A stretch of DNA of 64,000 bases, from positions 270,920-334,919 of the forward strand of contig NW_026089478.1 in the NCBI RefSeq assembly GCF_933775445.1, in the 5' to 3' direction. This stretch comes from Argentina anserina (taxonomy: Eukaryota; Streptophyta; Magnoliopsida; Rosales; Rosaceae). The notes beneath the pieces are model-generated. The model was not told the DNA's origin. It did not search any database and worked only from the letters and a program-made list of their open reading frames with translations. Within the stretch, counting starts at the first letter, position 1. Every line of letters begins with the position of its first letter. The position numbers and the translations under genes were made by a program. This document shows positions 34,101 through 47,241 of this stretch, piece after piece.

Positions 34101-37100
34101 GTGTGTTTCTTTCAAACTGAGTATGTTTACATCGTTTTTGTATCTTTACTATTCCAATTGTGTATCTTTTCAATTCTCGTTTGAGTATCTTTCTGAACGG
34201 CTTTCTGATGCTAGTTTCTATTGAATTTGAGAGTTTTGCAAGTGTGGGAGTGTGTTTCTTTCAAACTGAGTTTCTTTACATCGTTTGCGTATCTTTACTA
34301 TTCCAATTGTGTATCTTTTCAATTCTCGTTTGAGTATCTTTCTGAACGGCTTTCTGATTCGAGTTTCTATTAAATTTGAGAGTTTTGCAAGTGTGGGAGT
34401 GTGTTTCTTTCAAACTGAGTATCTTTACATCGTTTGCGTATCTTTACTATTAAAATTGTGTATCTTTTCAATTCTCGTTTGAGTATCTTTCTGAACGGCT
34501 TTCTGATGCGAGTTTCTATTGAATTTGAGAGTTTTACAAGTGTGGGAGTGTGTTACTTTCAAACTGAGTATCTTTACATCGCTTGCGTATCTTTACTATT
34601 CCAATTGTGTATCTTTTCAATTCTCGTTTGAGTATCTTTCTGTAAGGCTATCTGATGCGAGTTTCTATTGAATTTGAGAGTTTTGCAAGTGTGGGAGTGT
34701 GTTTCTTTCAAACTGAGTATCTTTACATCGTTTGCGTATCTTTACTATTCCAATTGTGTATCTTTTCAATTCTCGTTTGAGTATCTTTATGTAAGGCTTT
34801 CTGATGCGAGTTTCTATTGAATTTGAGAGTTTTGCAAGTGTTGGAGTGTGTTTCTTTCAAACTGAGTATCTTTACTTCGTTTGCGTATCTTTACTATTCC
34901 AATTGTGTATCTTTTCAATTCTCGTTTGAGTATCTTTATGTAAGGCTTTCTGATGCGAGTTTCTATTGAATTTGAGAGTTTTGCAAGTGTGGCAGTGTGT
35001 TACTTTCAAATTGAGTATGTTTACATCGTTTGCATATCTTTACTATTCCAATTGTGTATCTTTTCAATTCCCGTTTGAGTATCTTTCTGTAAGGCTTTCT
35101 GATGCGAGTTTCTATTGAATTTGAGAGTTTTGCAAGTGTGGGAGTGTGTTTCTTTCAAACAGAGTATCTTTACATCGTTTCGTATATTTACTATTCTAAT
35201 TGTGTATCTTTTCAATTGTCGTTTGAGTATCTTTATGTAAGGCTTTCTGATACGAGTTTCTATTGAATTTGAGAGTTTTGCAGGTGTGGGAGTGTGTTTC
35301 TTTTAAACTGAGTATCTTTACATCGTTTACGTATCTTTAGTATTCCAATTGTGTATCTTTTCAGTTCTCGTTTGAGTATCTTTCTGAACGGCTTTCTGAT
35401 GCGAGTTTCTATTGAATTTGAGAGTTTTGCAAGTGTGGGAGTGTGTTTCTTTCAAACTGAGTATCTTTACATCATTTGCGTATATTTACTATTCCACTTG
35501 TGAATCTTTTCAATTCTCGTTTGAGTATCTTTATGTAAGGCTTTCTGATGCGAGTTTCTAATGAATTTGAGAGTTTTGCAAGTGTGGAAGTGTGTTTCTT
35601 TCAAACTGAGTATCTTTACATCGTTTGCGTATCTTTACTATTCCAATTGTGTATCTTTTCAATTCTCGTTTGAGTATCTTTCTGAACAGCTTTCTGATGC
35701 GAGTTTTTATTGAATTTGAGAGTTTTGCAAGTGTGGGAGTGTGTTTCTTTCAAACTGAGTTTCTTTACATCGTTTGCGTATCTTTACTATTCCAATTGTG
35801 TATCTTTTCAATTCTCGTTGGAGTATCTTTCCGTAAGGCTTTCTGATGCGAGTTTCTATTGAATTTGAGAGTTTTGCAAGTGTGGGAGTGTGTTTCTTTC
35901 AAACTGAGTATGTTTACATCGTTTGCGTATCTTTACTATTCCAATTGTGTATCTTTTCAATTCTCGTTTGAGTATCTTTATGTAAGGCTTTCTGATGCGA
36001 GTTTCTATTGAATTTGAGAGTTTTGCAAGTGTGGGAGTGTGTTTCTTTCAAACTGAGTATCTTTACTTCGTTTGCGTATCTTTACTATTCCAATTGTGTA
36101 TCTTTTCAATTCTCGTTTGAGTATCTTTATGTAAGGCTTTCTGATGCGAGTTTCTATTGAATTTGAGAGTTTTGCAAGTGTGGCAGTGTGTTACTTTCAA
36201 ATTGAGTATGTTTACATCGTTTGCGTATCTTTACTATTCCAATTGTGTATCTTTTCAATTCTCGTTTGAGTATCTTTCTGTAAGGCTTTCTGATGCGAGT
36301 TTCTATTGAATTTGAGAGTTTTGCAAGTGTGGGAGTGTGTTTCTTTCAAACTGAGTATGTTTACATCGTTTTTGTATCTTTACTATTCCAATTGTGTATC
36401 TTTTCAATTCTCGTTTGAGTATCTTTCTGAACGGCTTTCTGATGCTAGTTTCTATTGAATTTGAGAGTTTTGCAAGTGTGGGAGTGTGTTTCTTTCAAAC
36501 TGAGTTTCTTTACATCGTTTGCGTATCTTTACTATTCCAATTGTGTATCTTTTCAATTCTCGTTTGAGTATCTTTCTGAACGGCTTTCTGATTCGAGTTT
36601 CTATTAAATTTGAGAGTTTTGCAAGTGTGGGAGTGTGTTTCTTTCAAACTGAGTATCTTTACATCGTTTGCGTATCTTTACTATTAAAATTGTGTATCTT
36701 TTCAATTCTCGTTTGAGTATCTTTCTGAACGGCTTTCTGATGCGAGTTTCTATTGAATTTGAGAGTTTTACAAGTGTGGGAGTGTGTTACTTTCAAACTG
36801 AGTATCTTTACATCGCTTGCGTATCTTTACTATTCCAATTGTGTATCTTTTCAATTCTCGTTTGAGTATCTTTCTGTAAGGCTATCTGATGCGAGTTTCT
36901 ATTGAATTTGAGAGTTTTGCAAGTGTGGGAGTGTGTTTCTTTCAAACTGAGTATCTTTACATCGTTTGCGTATCTTTACTATTCCAATTGTGTATCTTTT
37001 CAATTCTCGTTTGAGTATCTTTATGTAAGGCTTTCTGATGCGAGTTTCTATTGAATTTGAGAGTTTTGCAAGTGTGGGAGTGTGTTTCTTTCAAACTGAG

Positions 37101-37412
37101 TATCTTTACTTCGTTTGCGTATCTTTACTATTCCAATTGTGTATCTTTTCAATTCTCGTTTGAGTATCTTTATGTAAGGCTTTCTGATGCGAGTTTCTAT
37201 TGAATTTGAGAGTTTTGCAAGTGTGGCAGTGTGTTACTTTCAAATTGAGTATGTTTACATCGTTTGCATATCTTTACTATTCCAATTGTGTATCTTTTCA
37301 ATTCCCGTTTGAGTATCTTTCTGTAAGGCTTTCTGATGCGAGTTTCTATTGAATTTGAGAGTTTTGCAAGTGTGGGAGTGTGTTTCTTTCAAACAGAGTA
37401 TCTTTACATCGT
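31157..37412 (+). repeat. Higher-order repeats with 3,128-bp and 2,234-bp periods
   Basis: The monomer with TATTAAATTTGAG occurs at 31157, 34285 and 36519, giving offsets of 3,128 (21 x 149 minus 1) and 2,234 (15 x 149 minus 1). The 148-bp TTTCGTATATTT monomer follows the same offsets (about 32048, 35176 and 37410), as does the CACTTGTGAATC monomer. The third copy equals the second minus six monomers, so an internal 6-monomer deletion or an unequal exchange separates the two periods. Limits are approximate. Confidence 0.85.
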
Positions 37413-39050
37413 TTCGTATATTTACTATTCTAATTGTGTATCTTTTCAATTGTCGTTTGAGTATCTTTATGTAAGGCTTTCTGATACGAGTTTCTATTGA
37501 ATTTGAGAGTTTTGCAGGTGTGGGAGTGTGTTTCTTTTAAACTGAGTATCTTAACATCGTTTGCGTATCTTTAGTATTCCAATTGTGTATCTTTTCAGTT
37601 CTCGTTTGAGTATCTTTCTGAACGGCTTTCTGATGCGAGTTTCTATTGAATTTGAGAGTTTTGCAAGTGTGGGAGTGTGTTTCTTTCAAACTGAGTATCT
37701 TTACATCATTTGCGTATATTTACTATTCCACTTGTGAATCTTTTCAATTCTCGTTTGAGTATCTTTATGTAAGGCTTTCTGATGCGAGTTTCTAATGAAT
37801 TTGAGAGTTTTGCAAGTGTGGAAGTGTGTTTCTTTCAAACTGAGTATCTTTACATCGTTTGCGTATCTTTACTATTCCAATTGTGTATCTTTTCAATTCT
37901 CGTTTGAGTATCTTTCTGAACAGCTTTCTGATGCGAGTTTTTATTGAATTTGAGAGTTTTGCAAGTGTGGGAGTGTGTTTCTTTCAAACTGAGTTTCTTT
38001 ACATCGTTTGCGTATCTTTACTATTCCAATTGTGTATCTTTTCAATTCTCGTTGGAGTATCTTTCCGTAAGGCTTTCTGATGCGAGTTTCTATTGAATTT
38101 GAGAGTTTTGCAAGTGTGGGAGTGTGTTTCTTTCAAACTGAGTATGTTTACATCGTTTGCGTATCTTTACTATTCCAATTGTGTATCTTTTCAATTCTCG
38201 TTTGAGTATCTTTCTGAACGGCTTTCTGATGCTAGTTGCTATTGAATTTGAGAGTTTTGCAAGTGTGGGAGTGTGTTTCTTTCAAACTGAGTTTCTTTAC
38301 ATCGTTTGCGTATCTTTACTATTCCAATTGTGTATCTTTTCAATTCTCGTTTGAGTATCTTTCTGAACGGCTTTCTGATGCGAGTTTCTATTGAATTTGA
38401 GAGTTTTGCAAGTGTGGGAGTGTGTTTCTTTCAAACTGAGTATCTTTACATCGCTTGCGTATCTTTACTATTCCAATTGTGTATCTTTTCAATTCTCGTT
38501 TGAGTATCTTTATGTAAGGCTTTCTGATGCGAGTTTCTATTGAATTTGAGAGTTTTGCAAGTGTGGCAGTGTGTTTCTTTCAAATAGAGTATGTTTACAT
38601 CGTTTGCGTATCTTTACTATTCCAATTGTGTATCTTTTCAATTCTCGTTTGAGTATCTTTCTGTAAGGCTTTCTGATGCGAGTTTCTATTGAATTTGAGA
38701 GTTTTGCAGGTGTGGGAGTGTGTTTCTTTTAAACTGAGTATCTTTACATCGTTTGCGTATCTTTAGTATTCCAATTGTATATCTTTTCAGTTCTCGTTTG
38801 AGTATCTTTCTGAACGGCTTTCTGATGCGAGTTTCTATTGAATTTGAGAGTTTTGCAAGTGTGGGAGTGTGTTTCTTTCAAACTGAGTATCTTTACATCA
38901 TTTGCGTATATTTACTATTCCACTTGTGAATCTTTTCAATTCTCGTTTGAGTATCTTTATGTAAGGCTTTCTGATGCGAGTTTCTAATGAATTTGAGAGT
39001 TTTGCAAGTGTGGAAGTGTGTTTCTTTCAAACTGAGTATCTTTACATCGT

Positions 39051-42000
39051 TTGCGTATCTTTACTATTCCAATTGTGTATCTTTTCAATTCTCGTTTGAG
39101 TATCTTTCTGAACGGCTTTCTGATGCGAGTTTTTATTGAATTTGAGAGTTTTGCAAGTGTGGGAGTGTGTTTCTTTCAAACTGAGTTTCTTTACATCGTT
39201 TGCGTATCTTTACTATTCCAATTGTGTATCTTTTCAATTCTCGTTGGAGTATCTTTCCGTAAGGCTTTCTGATGCGAGTTTCTATTGAATTTGAGAGTTT
39301 TGCAAGTGTGGGAGTGTGTTTCTTTCAAACTGAGTATGTTTACATCGTTTGCGTATCTTTACTATTCCAATTGTGTATCTTTTCAATTCTCGTTTGAGTA
39401 TCTTTCTGAACGGCTTTCTGATGCTAGTTGCTATTGAATTTGAGAGTTTTGCAAGTGTGGGAGTGTGTTTCTTTCAAACTGAGTTTCTTTACATCGTTTG
39501 CGTATCTTTACTATTCCAATTGTGTATCTTTTCAATTCTCGTTTGAGTATCTTTCTGAACGGCTTTCTGATGCGAGTTTCTATTGAATTTGAGAGTTTTG
39601 CAAGTGTGGGAGTGTGTTTCTTTCAAACTGAGTATCTTTACATCGTTTGCGTATATTTACTATTCCAATTGTGTATCTTTTCAATTGTCGTTTGAGTATC
39701 TTTATGTAAGGCTTTCTGATGCGAGTTTCTATTGAATTTGAGAGTTTTGCAAGTGTGGGAGTGTGTTTCTTTCAAATTGAGTATGTTTACATCGTTTGCG
39801 TATCTTTACTATTCCAATTGTGTATCTTTTCAATTCTCGTTTAAGTATCTTTCTGTAAGGCTTTCTGATGCGAGTTTCTATTGAATTTGAGAGTTTTGCA
39901 AGTGTGGGAGTGTGTTTCTTTCAAACTGAGTATCTTTACTTCGTTTGCGTATCTCTACTATTCCAATTGTGTATCTTTTCAATTCTCGTTTGAGTATCTT
40001 TATGTAAGGCTTTCTGATGCGAGTTTCTATTGAAGTTGAGAGTTTTGCAAGTGTGGCAGTGTGTTACTTTCAAATTGAGTATGTTTACATCGTTTGCGTA
40101 TCTTTACTATTCCAATTGTGTATCTTTTCAATTCTCGTTTGAGTATCTTTATGTAAGGCTTTCTAATGCGAGTTTCTATTGAATTTGAGAGTTTTGCAAG
40201 TGTGGGAGTGTGTTTCTTTCAAACTGAGTATCTTTACTTCGTTTGCGTATCTTTACTATTCCAATTGTGTATCTTTTCAATTCTCGTTTGAGTATCTTTA
40301 TGTAAGGCTTTCTGATGCGAGTTTCTATTGAATTTGAGAGTTTTGCAAGTGTGGCAGTGTGTTACTTTCAAATTGAGTATGTTTACATCGTTTGCGTATC
40401 TTTACTATTCCAATTGTGTATCTTTTCAATTCCCGTTTGAGTATCTTTCTGTAAGGCTTTCTGATGCGAGTTTCTATTGAATTTGAGAGTTTTGCAAGTG
40501 TGGGAGTGTGTTTCTTTCAAACAGAGTATCTTTACATCGTTTCGTATATTTACTATTCTAATTGTGTATCTTTTCAATTGTCGTTTGAGTATCTTTATGT
40601 AAGGCTTTCTGATGCGAGTTTCTATTGAATTTGAGAATTTTGCAAGTGTGGGAATGTGTTTCTTTCAAACTGAGTATCTTTACATCGTTTGCGTATATTT
40701 ACTATTCCAATTGTATATCTTTTCAATTGTCGTTTGAGTATCTTTATGTAAGGCTTTCTGATGCGAGTTTCTATTGAATTTGAGAGTTTTGCAAGTGTGG
40801 CAGTGTGTTTCTTTCAAATTGAGTATGTTTACATCGTTTGTGTATCTTTACTATTCCAATTGTGTATATTTTCAATTCTCGTTTGAGTATCTTTCTGAAC
40901 GGCTTTCTGATTCGAGTTTCTATTGAATTTGAGAGTTTTGCAAGTGTGGGAGTGTGTTTCTTTCAAACTGAGTATCTCTACATCGTTTGCGTATCTTTAC
41001 TATTAAAATTGTGTATCTTTTCAATTCTCGTTTGAGTATCTTTCTGAACGGCTTTCTGATGCGAGTTTCTATTGAATTTGAGAGTTTTACAAGTGTGGGA
41101 GTGTGTTTCTTTCAAACTGAGTATCTTTACATCGCTTGCGTATCTTTACTATTCCAATTGTGTATCTTTTCAATTCTCGTTTGAGTATCTTTCTGAACGG
41201 CTTTCTGATTCGAGTTTCTATTGAATTTGAGAGTTTTGCAAGTGTGGGAGTGTGTTTCTTTCAAACTGAGTATCTTTACATCGTTTGCGTATCTTTACTA
41301 TTAAAATTGTGTATCTTTTCAATTCTCGTTTGAGTATCTTTCTAAACGGCTTTCTGATGCGAGTTTCTATTGAATTTGAGAGTTTTGCAAGTGTGGCAGT
41401 GTGTTACTTTCAAATTGAGTATGTTTACATCGTTTGCGTATCTTTACTATTCCAATTGTGTATCTTTTCAATTCTCGTTTGAGTATCTTTCTGTAAGGCT
41501 TTCTGATGCGAGTTTCTATTGAATTTGAGAGTTTTGCAGGTGTGGGAGTGTGTTTCTTTTAAACTGAGTATCTTTACATCGTTTGCGTATCTTTAGTATT
41601 CCAATTGTATATCTTTTCAGTTCTCGTTTGAGTATCTTTCTGAACGGCTTTCTGATGCGAGTTTCTATTGAATTTGAGAGTTTTGCAAGTGTGGGAGTGT
41701 GTTTCTTTCAAACTAAGTATCTTTACATCATTTGCGTATATTTACTATTCCACTTGTGAATCTTTTCAATTCTCGTTTGAGTATCTTTATGTAAGGCTTT
41801 CTGATGCGAGTTTCTAATGAATTTGAGAGTTTTGCAAGTGTGGAAGTGTGTTTCTTTCAAATAGAGTATGTTTACATCGTTTGCGTATCTTTACTATTCC
41901 AATTGTGTATCTTTTCAATTCTCGTTTGAGTATCTTTCTGTAAGGCTTTCTGATGCGAGTTTCTATTGAATTTGAGAGTTTTGCAGGTGTGGGAGTGTGT

Positions 42001-45000
42001 TTCTTTTAAACTGAGTATCTTTACATCGTTTGCGTATCTTTAGTATTCCAATTGTATATCTTTTCAGTTCTCGTTTGAGTATCTTTCTGAACGGCTTTCT
42101 GATGCGAGTTTCTATTGAATTTGAGAGTTTTGCAAGTGTGGGAGTGTGTTTCTTTCAAACTGAGTATCTTTACATCATTTGCGTATATTTACTATTCCAC
42201 TTGTGAATCTTTTCAATTCTCGTTTGAGTATCTTTATGTAAGGCTTTCTGATGCGAGTTTCTAATGAATTTGAGAGTTTTGCAAGTGTGGAAGTGTGTTT
42301 CTTTCAAACTGAGTATCTTTACATCGTTTGCGTATCTTTACTATTCCAATTGTGTATCTTTTCAATTCTCGTTTGAGTATCTTTCTGAACGGCTTTCTGA
42401 TGCGAGTTTTTATTGAATTTGAGAGTTTTGCAAGTGTGGGAGTGTGTTTCTTTCAAACTGAGTTTCTTTACATCGTTTGCGTATCTTTACTATTGCAATT
42501 GTGTATCTTTTCAATTCTCGTTGGAGTATCTTTCCGTAAGGCTTTCTGATGCGAGTTTCTATTGAATTTGAGAGTTTTGCAAGTGTGGGAGTGTGTTTCT
42601 TTCAAACTGAGTATGTTTACATCGTTTGCGTATCTTTACTATTCCAATTGTGTATCTTTTCAATTCTCGTTTGAGTATCTTTCTGAACGGCTTTCTGATG
42701 CTAGTTGCTATTGAATTTGAGAGTTTTGCAAGTGTGGGAGTGTGTTTCTTTCAAACTGAGTTTCTTTACATCGTTTGCGTATCTTTACTATTCCAATTGT
42801 GTATCTTTTCAATTCTCGTTTGAGTATCTTTCTGAACGGCTTTCTGATGCGAGTTTCTATTGAATTTGAGAGTTTTGCAAGTGTGGGAGTGTGTTTCTTT
42901 CAAACTGAGTATCTTTACATCGTTTGCGTATATTTACTATTCCAATTGTGTATCTTTTCAATTGTCGTTTGAGTATCTTTATGTAAGGCTTTCTGATGCG
43001 AGTTTCTATTGAATTTGAGAGTTTTGCAAGTGTGGCAGTGTGTTTCTTTCAAATTGAGTATGTTTACATCGTTTGCGTATCTTTACTATTCCAATTGTGT
43101 ATCTTTTCAATTCTCGTTTGAGTATCTTTCTGTAAGGCTTTCTGATGCGAGTTTCTATTGAATTTGAGAGTTTTGCAAGTGTGGGAGTGTGTTTCTTTCA
43201 AACTGAGTATCTTTACTTCGTTTGCGTATCTCTACTATTCCAATTGTGTATCTTTTCAATTCTCGTTTGAGTATCTTTATGTAAGGCTTTCTGATGCGAG
43301 TTTCTATTGAAGTTGAGAGTTTTGCAAGTGTGGCAGTGTGTTACTTTCAAATTGAGTATGTTTACATCGTTTGCGTATCTTTACTATTCCAATTGTGTAT
43401 CTTTTCAATTCTCGTTTGAGTATCTTTATGTAAGGCTTTCTGATGCGAGTTTCTATTGAATTTGAGAGTTTTGCAAGTGTGGGAGTGTGTTTCTTTCAAA
43501 CTGAGTATCTTTACATCGTTTGCGTATCTTTACTATTCCAATTGTGTATCTTTTCAATTCTCGTTTGAGTATCTTTATGTAAGGCTTTCTGATGCGAGTT
43601 TCTATTGAATTTGAGAGTTTTGCAAGTGTGGCAGTGTGTTACTTTCAAATTGAGTATGTTTACATCGTTTGCGTATCTTTACTATTCCAATTGTGTATCT
43701 TTTCAATTCCCGTTTGAGTATCTTTCTGTAAGGCTTTCTGATGCGAGTTTCTATTGAATTTGAGAGTTTTGCAAGTGTGGGAGTGTGTTTCTTTCAAACA
43801 GAGTATCTTTACATCGTTTCGTATATTTACTATTCTAATTGTGTATCTTTTCAATTGTCGTTTGAGTATCTTTATGTAAGGCTTTCTGATGCGAGTTTCT
43901 ATTGAATTTGAGAGTTTTGCAAGTGTGGGAGTGTGTTTCTTTCAAACTGAGTATCTTTACATCGTTTGCGTATATTTACTATTCCAATTGTATATCTTTT
44001 CAATTGTCGTTTGAGTATCTTTATGTAAGGCTTTCTGATGCGAGTTTCTATTGAATTTGAGAGTTTTGCAAGTGTGGCAGTGTGTTTCTTTCAAATTGAG
44101 TATGTTTACATTGTTTGTGTATCTTTACTATTCCAATTGTGTATATTTTCAATTCTCGTTTGAGTATCTTTCTGAACGGCTTTCTGATTCGAGTTTCTAT
44201 TGAATTTGAGAGTTTTGCAAGTGTGGGAGTGTGTTTCTTTCAAACTGAGTATCTCTACATCGTTTGCGTATCTTTACTATTAAAATTGTGTATCTTTTCA
44301 ATTCTCGTTTGAGTATCTTTCTGAACGGCTTTCTGATGCGAGTTTCTATTGAATTTGAGAGTTTTACAAGTGTGGGAGTGTGTTTCTTTCAAACTGAGTA
44401 TCTTTACATCGCTTGCGTATCTTTACTATTCCAATTGTGTATCTTTTCAATTCTCGTTTGAGTATCTTTCTGAACGGCTTTCTGATTCGAGTTTCTATTG
44501 AATTTGAGAGTTTTGCAAGTGTGGGAGTGTGTTTCTTTCAAACTGAGTATCTTTACTTCGTTTGCGTATCTCTACTATTCCAATTGTGTATCTTTTCAAT
44601 TCTCGTTTGAGTATCTTTATGTAAGGCTTTCTGATGCGAGTTTCTATTGAAGTTGAGAGTTTTGCAAGTGTGGCAGTGTGTTACTTTCAAATTGAGTATG
44701 TTTACATCGTTTGCGTATCTTTACTATTCCAATTGTGTATCTTTTCAATTCTCGTTTGAGTATCTTTATGTAAGGCTTTCTGATGCGAGTTTCTATTGAA
44801 TTTGAGAGTTTTGCAAGTGTGGGAGTGTGTTTCTTTCAAACTGAGTATCTTTACTTCGTTTGCGTATCTTTACTATTCCAATTGTGTATCTTTTCAATTC
44901 TCGTTTGAGTATCTTTATGTAAGGCTTTCTGATGCGAGTTTCTATTGAATTTGAGAGTTTTGCAAGTGTGGCAGTGTGTTACTTTCAAATTGAGTATGTT

Positions 45001-45604
45001 TACATCGTTTGCGTATCTTTACTATTCCAATTGTGTATCTTTTCAATTCCCGTTTGAGTATCTTTCTGTAAGGCTTTCTGATGCGAGTTTCTATTGAATT
45101 TGAGAGTTTTGCAAGTGTGGGAGTGTGTTTCTTTCAAACAGAGTATCTTTACATCGTTTCGTATATTTACTATTCTAATTGTGTATCTTTTCAATTGTCG
45201 TTTGAGTATCTTTATGTAAGGCTTTCTGATGCGAGTTTCTATTGAATTTGAGAGTTTTGCAAGTGTGGGAGTGTGTTTCTTTCAAACTGAGTATCTTTAC
45301 ATCGTTTGCGTATATTTACTATTCCAATTGTATATCTTTTCAATTGTCGTTTGAGTATCTTTATGTAAGGCTTTCTGATGCGAGTTTCTATTGAATTTGA
45401 GAGTTTTGCAAGTGTGGCAGTGTGTTTCTTTCAAATTGAGTATGTTTACATTGTTTGTGTATCTTTACTATTCCAATTGTGTATATTTTCAATTCTCGTT
45501 TGAGTATCTTTCTGAACGGCTTTCTGATTCGAGTTTCTATTGAATTTGAGAGTTTTGCAAGTGTGGGAGTGTGTTTCTTTCAAACTGAGTATCTCTACAT
45601 CGTT
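39051..45604 (+). repeat. Higher-order repeat, 3,277-bp period (22 monomers)
   Basis: A run of variants starting with GAGTTTTTATTGAATTTG at 39051 repeats from 42328. The GATGCTAGTTGCTATTG monomer (39349 and 42626), the 148-bp monomer (about 40538 and 43814) and the GTGTATATTTTC monomer (40838 and 44115) keep the same spacing. 3,277 is 22 x 149 minus 1. Correspondence is lost after the monomer at 41136/44413. Confidence 0.85.
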
Positions 45605-46534
45605 TGCGTATCTTTACTATTAAAATTGTGTATCTTTTCAATTCTCGTTTGAGTATCTTTCTGAACGGCTTTCTGATGCGAGTTTCTATTGAATTTGAGA
45701 GTTTTACAAGTGTGGGAGTGTGTTTCTTTCAAACTGAGTATCTTTACATCGCTTGCGTATCTTTACTATTCCAATTGTGTATCTTTTCAATTCTCGTTTG
45801 AGTATCTTTCTGAACGGCTTTCTGATTCGAGTTTCTATTGAATTTGAGAGTTTTGCAAGTGTGGGAGTGTGTTTCTTTCAAACTGAGTATCTTTACATCG
45901 TTTGCGTATCTTTACTATTAAAATTGTGTATCTTTTCAATTCTCGTTTGAGTATCTTTCTAAACGGCTTTCTGATGCGAGTTTCTATTGAATTTGAGAGT
46001 TTTGCAAGTGTGGCAGTGTGTTACTTTCAAATTGAGTATGTTTACATCGTTTGCGTATCTTTACTATTCCAATTGTGTATCTTTTCAATTCTCGTTTGAG
46101 TATCTTTATGTAAGGCTTTCTGATGCGAGTTTCTATTGAATTTGAGAGTTTTGCAAGTGTGGGAGTGTGTTTCTTTCAAACTGAGTATCTTTACTTCGTT
46201 TGCGTATCTTTACTATTCCAATTGTGTATCTTTTCAATTCTCGTTTGAGTATCTTTATGTAAGGCTTTCTGATGCGAGTTTCTATTGAATTTGAGAGTTT
46301 TGCAAGTGTGGCAGTGTGTTACTTTCAAATTGAGTATGTTTACATCGTTTGCATATCTTTACTATTCCAATTGTGTATCTTTTCAATTCCCGTTTGAGTA
46401 TCTTTCTGTAAGGCTTTCTGATGCGAGTTTCTATTGAATTTGAGAGTTTTGCAAGTGTGGGAGTGTGTTTCTTTCAAACAGAGTATCTTTACATCGTTTC
46501 GTATATTTACTATTCTAATTGTGTATCTTTTCAA
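43660..46534 (+). repeat. Higher-order repeat, 1,340-bp period (9 monomers)
   Basis: The AATTCCCGTTTG plus TTTCGTATATTT monomer pair recurs at 43660, 45000 and 46340, and the intervening variants (44115/45455, 44264/45604, 44413/45753) keep the same offset. 1,340 is 9 x 149 minus 1. The same period reappears between 48574 and 49914 and between 57667 and 59007. Confidence 0.85.
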
Positions 46535-47241
46535 TTGTCGTTTGAGTATCTTTATGTAAGGCTTTCTGATGCGAGTTTCTATTGAATTTGAGAGTTTTGC
46601 AAGTGTGGGAGTGTGTTTCTTTCAAACTGAGTATCTTTACATCGTTTGCGTATATTTACTATTCCAATTGTATATCTTTTCAATTGTCGTTTGAGTATCT
46701 TTATGTAAGGCTTTCTGATGCGAGTTTCTATTGAATTTGAGAGTTTTGGAAGTGTGGGAGTGTGTTTCTTTCAAACTGAGTATCTTTACTTCGTTTGCGT
46801 ATCTCTACTATTCCAATTGTGTATCTTTTCAATTCTCGTTTGAGTATCTTTATGTAAGGCTTTCTGATGCGAGTTTCTATTGAATTTGAGAGTTTTGCAA
46901 GTGTGGCAGTGTGTTACTTTCAAATTGAGTATGTTTACATCGTTTGCGTATCTTTACTATTCCAATTGTGTATCTTTTCAATTCTCGTTTGAGTATCTTT
47001 ATGTAAGGCTTTCTGATGCGAGTTTCTATTGAATTTGAGAGTTTTGCAAGTGTGGCAGTGTGTTTCTTTCAAATTGAGTATGTTTACATCGTTTGTGTAT
47101 CTTTACTATTCCAATTGTGTATATTTTCAATTCTCGTTTGAGTATCTTTCTGAACGGCTTTCTGATTCGAGTTTCTATTGAATTTGAGAGTTTTGCAAGT
47201 GTGGGAGTGTGTTTCTTTCAAACTGAGTTTCTCTACATCGT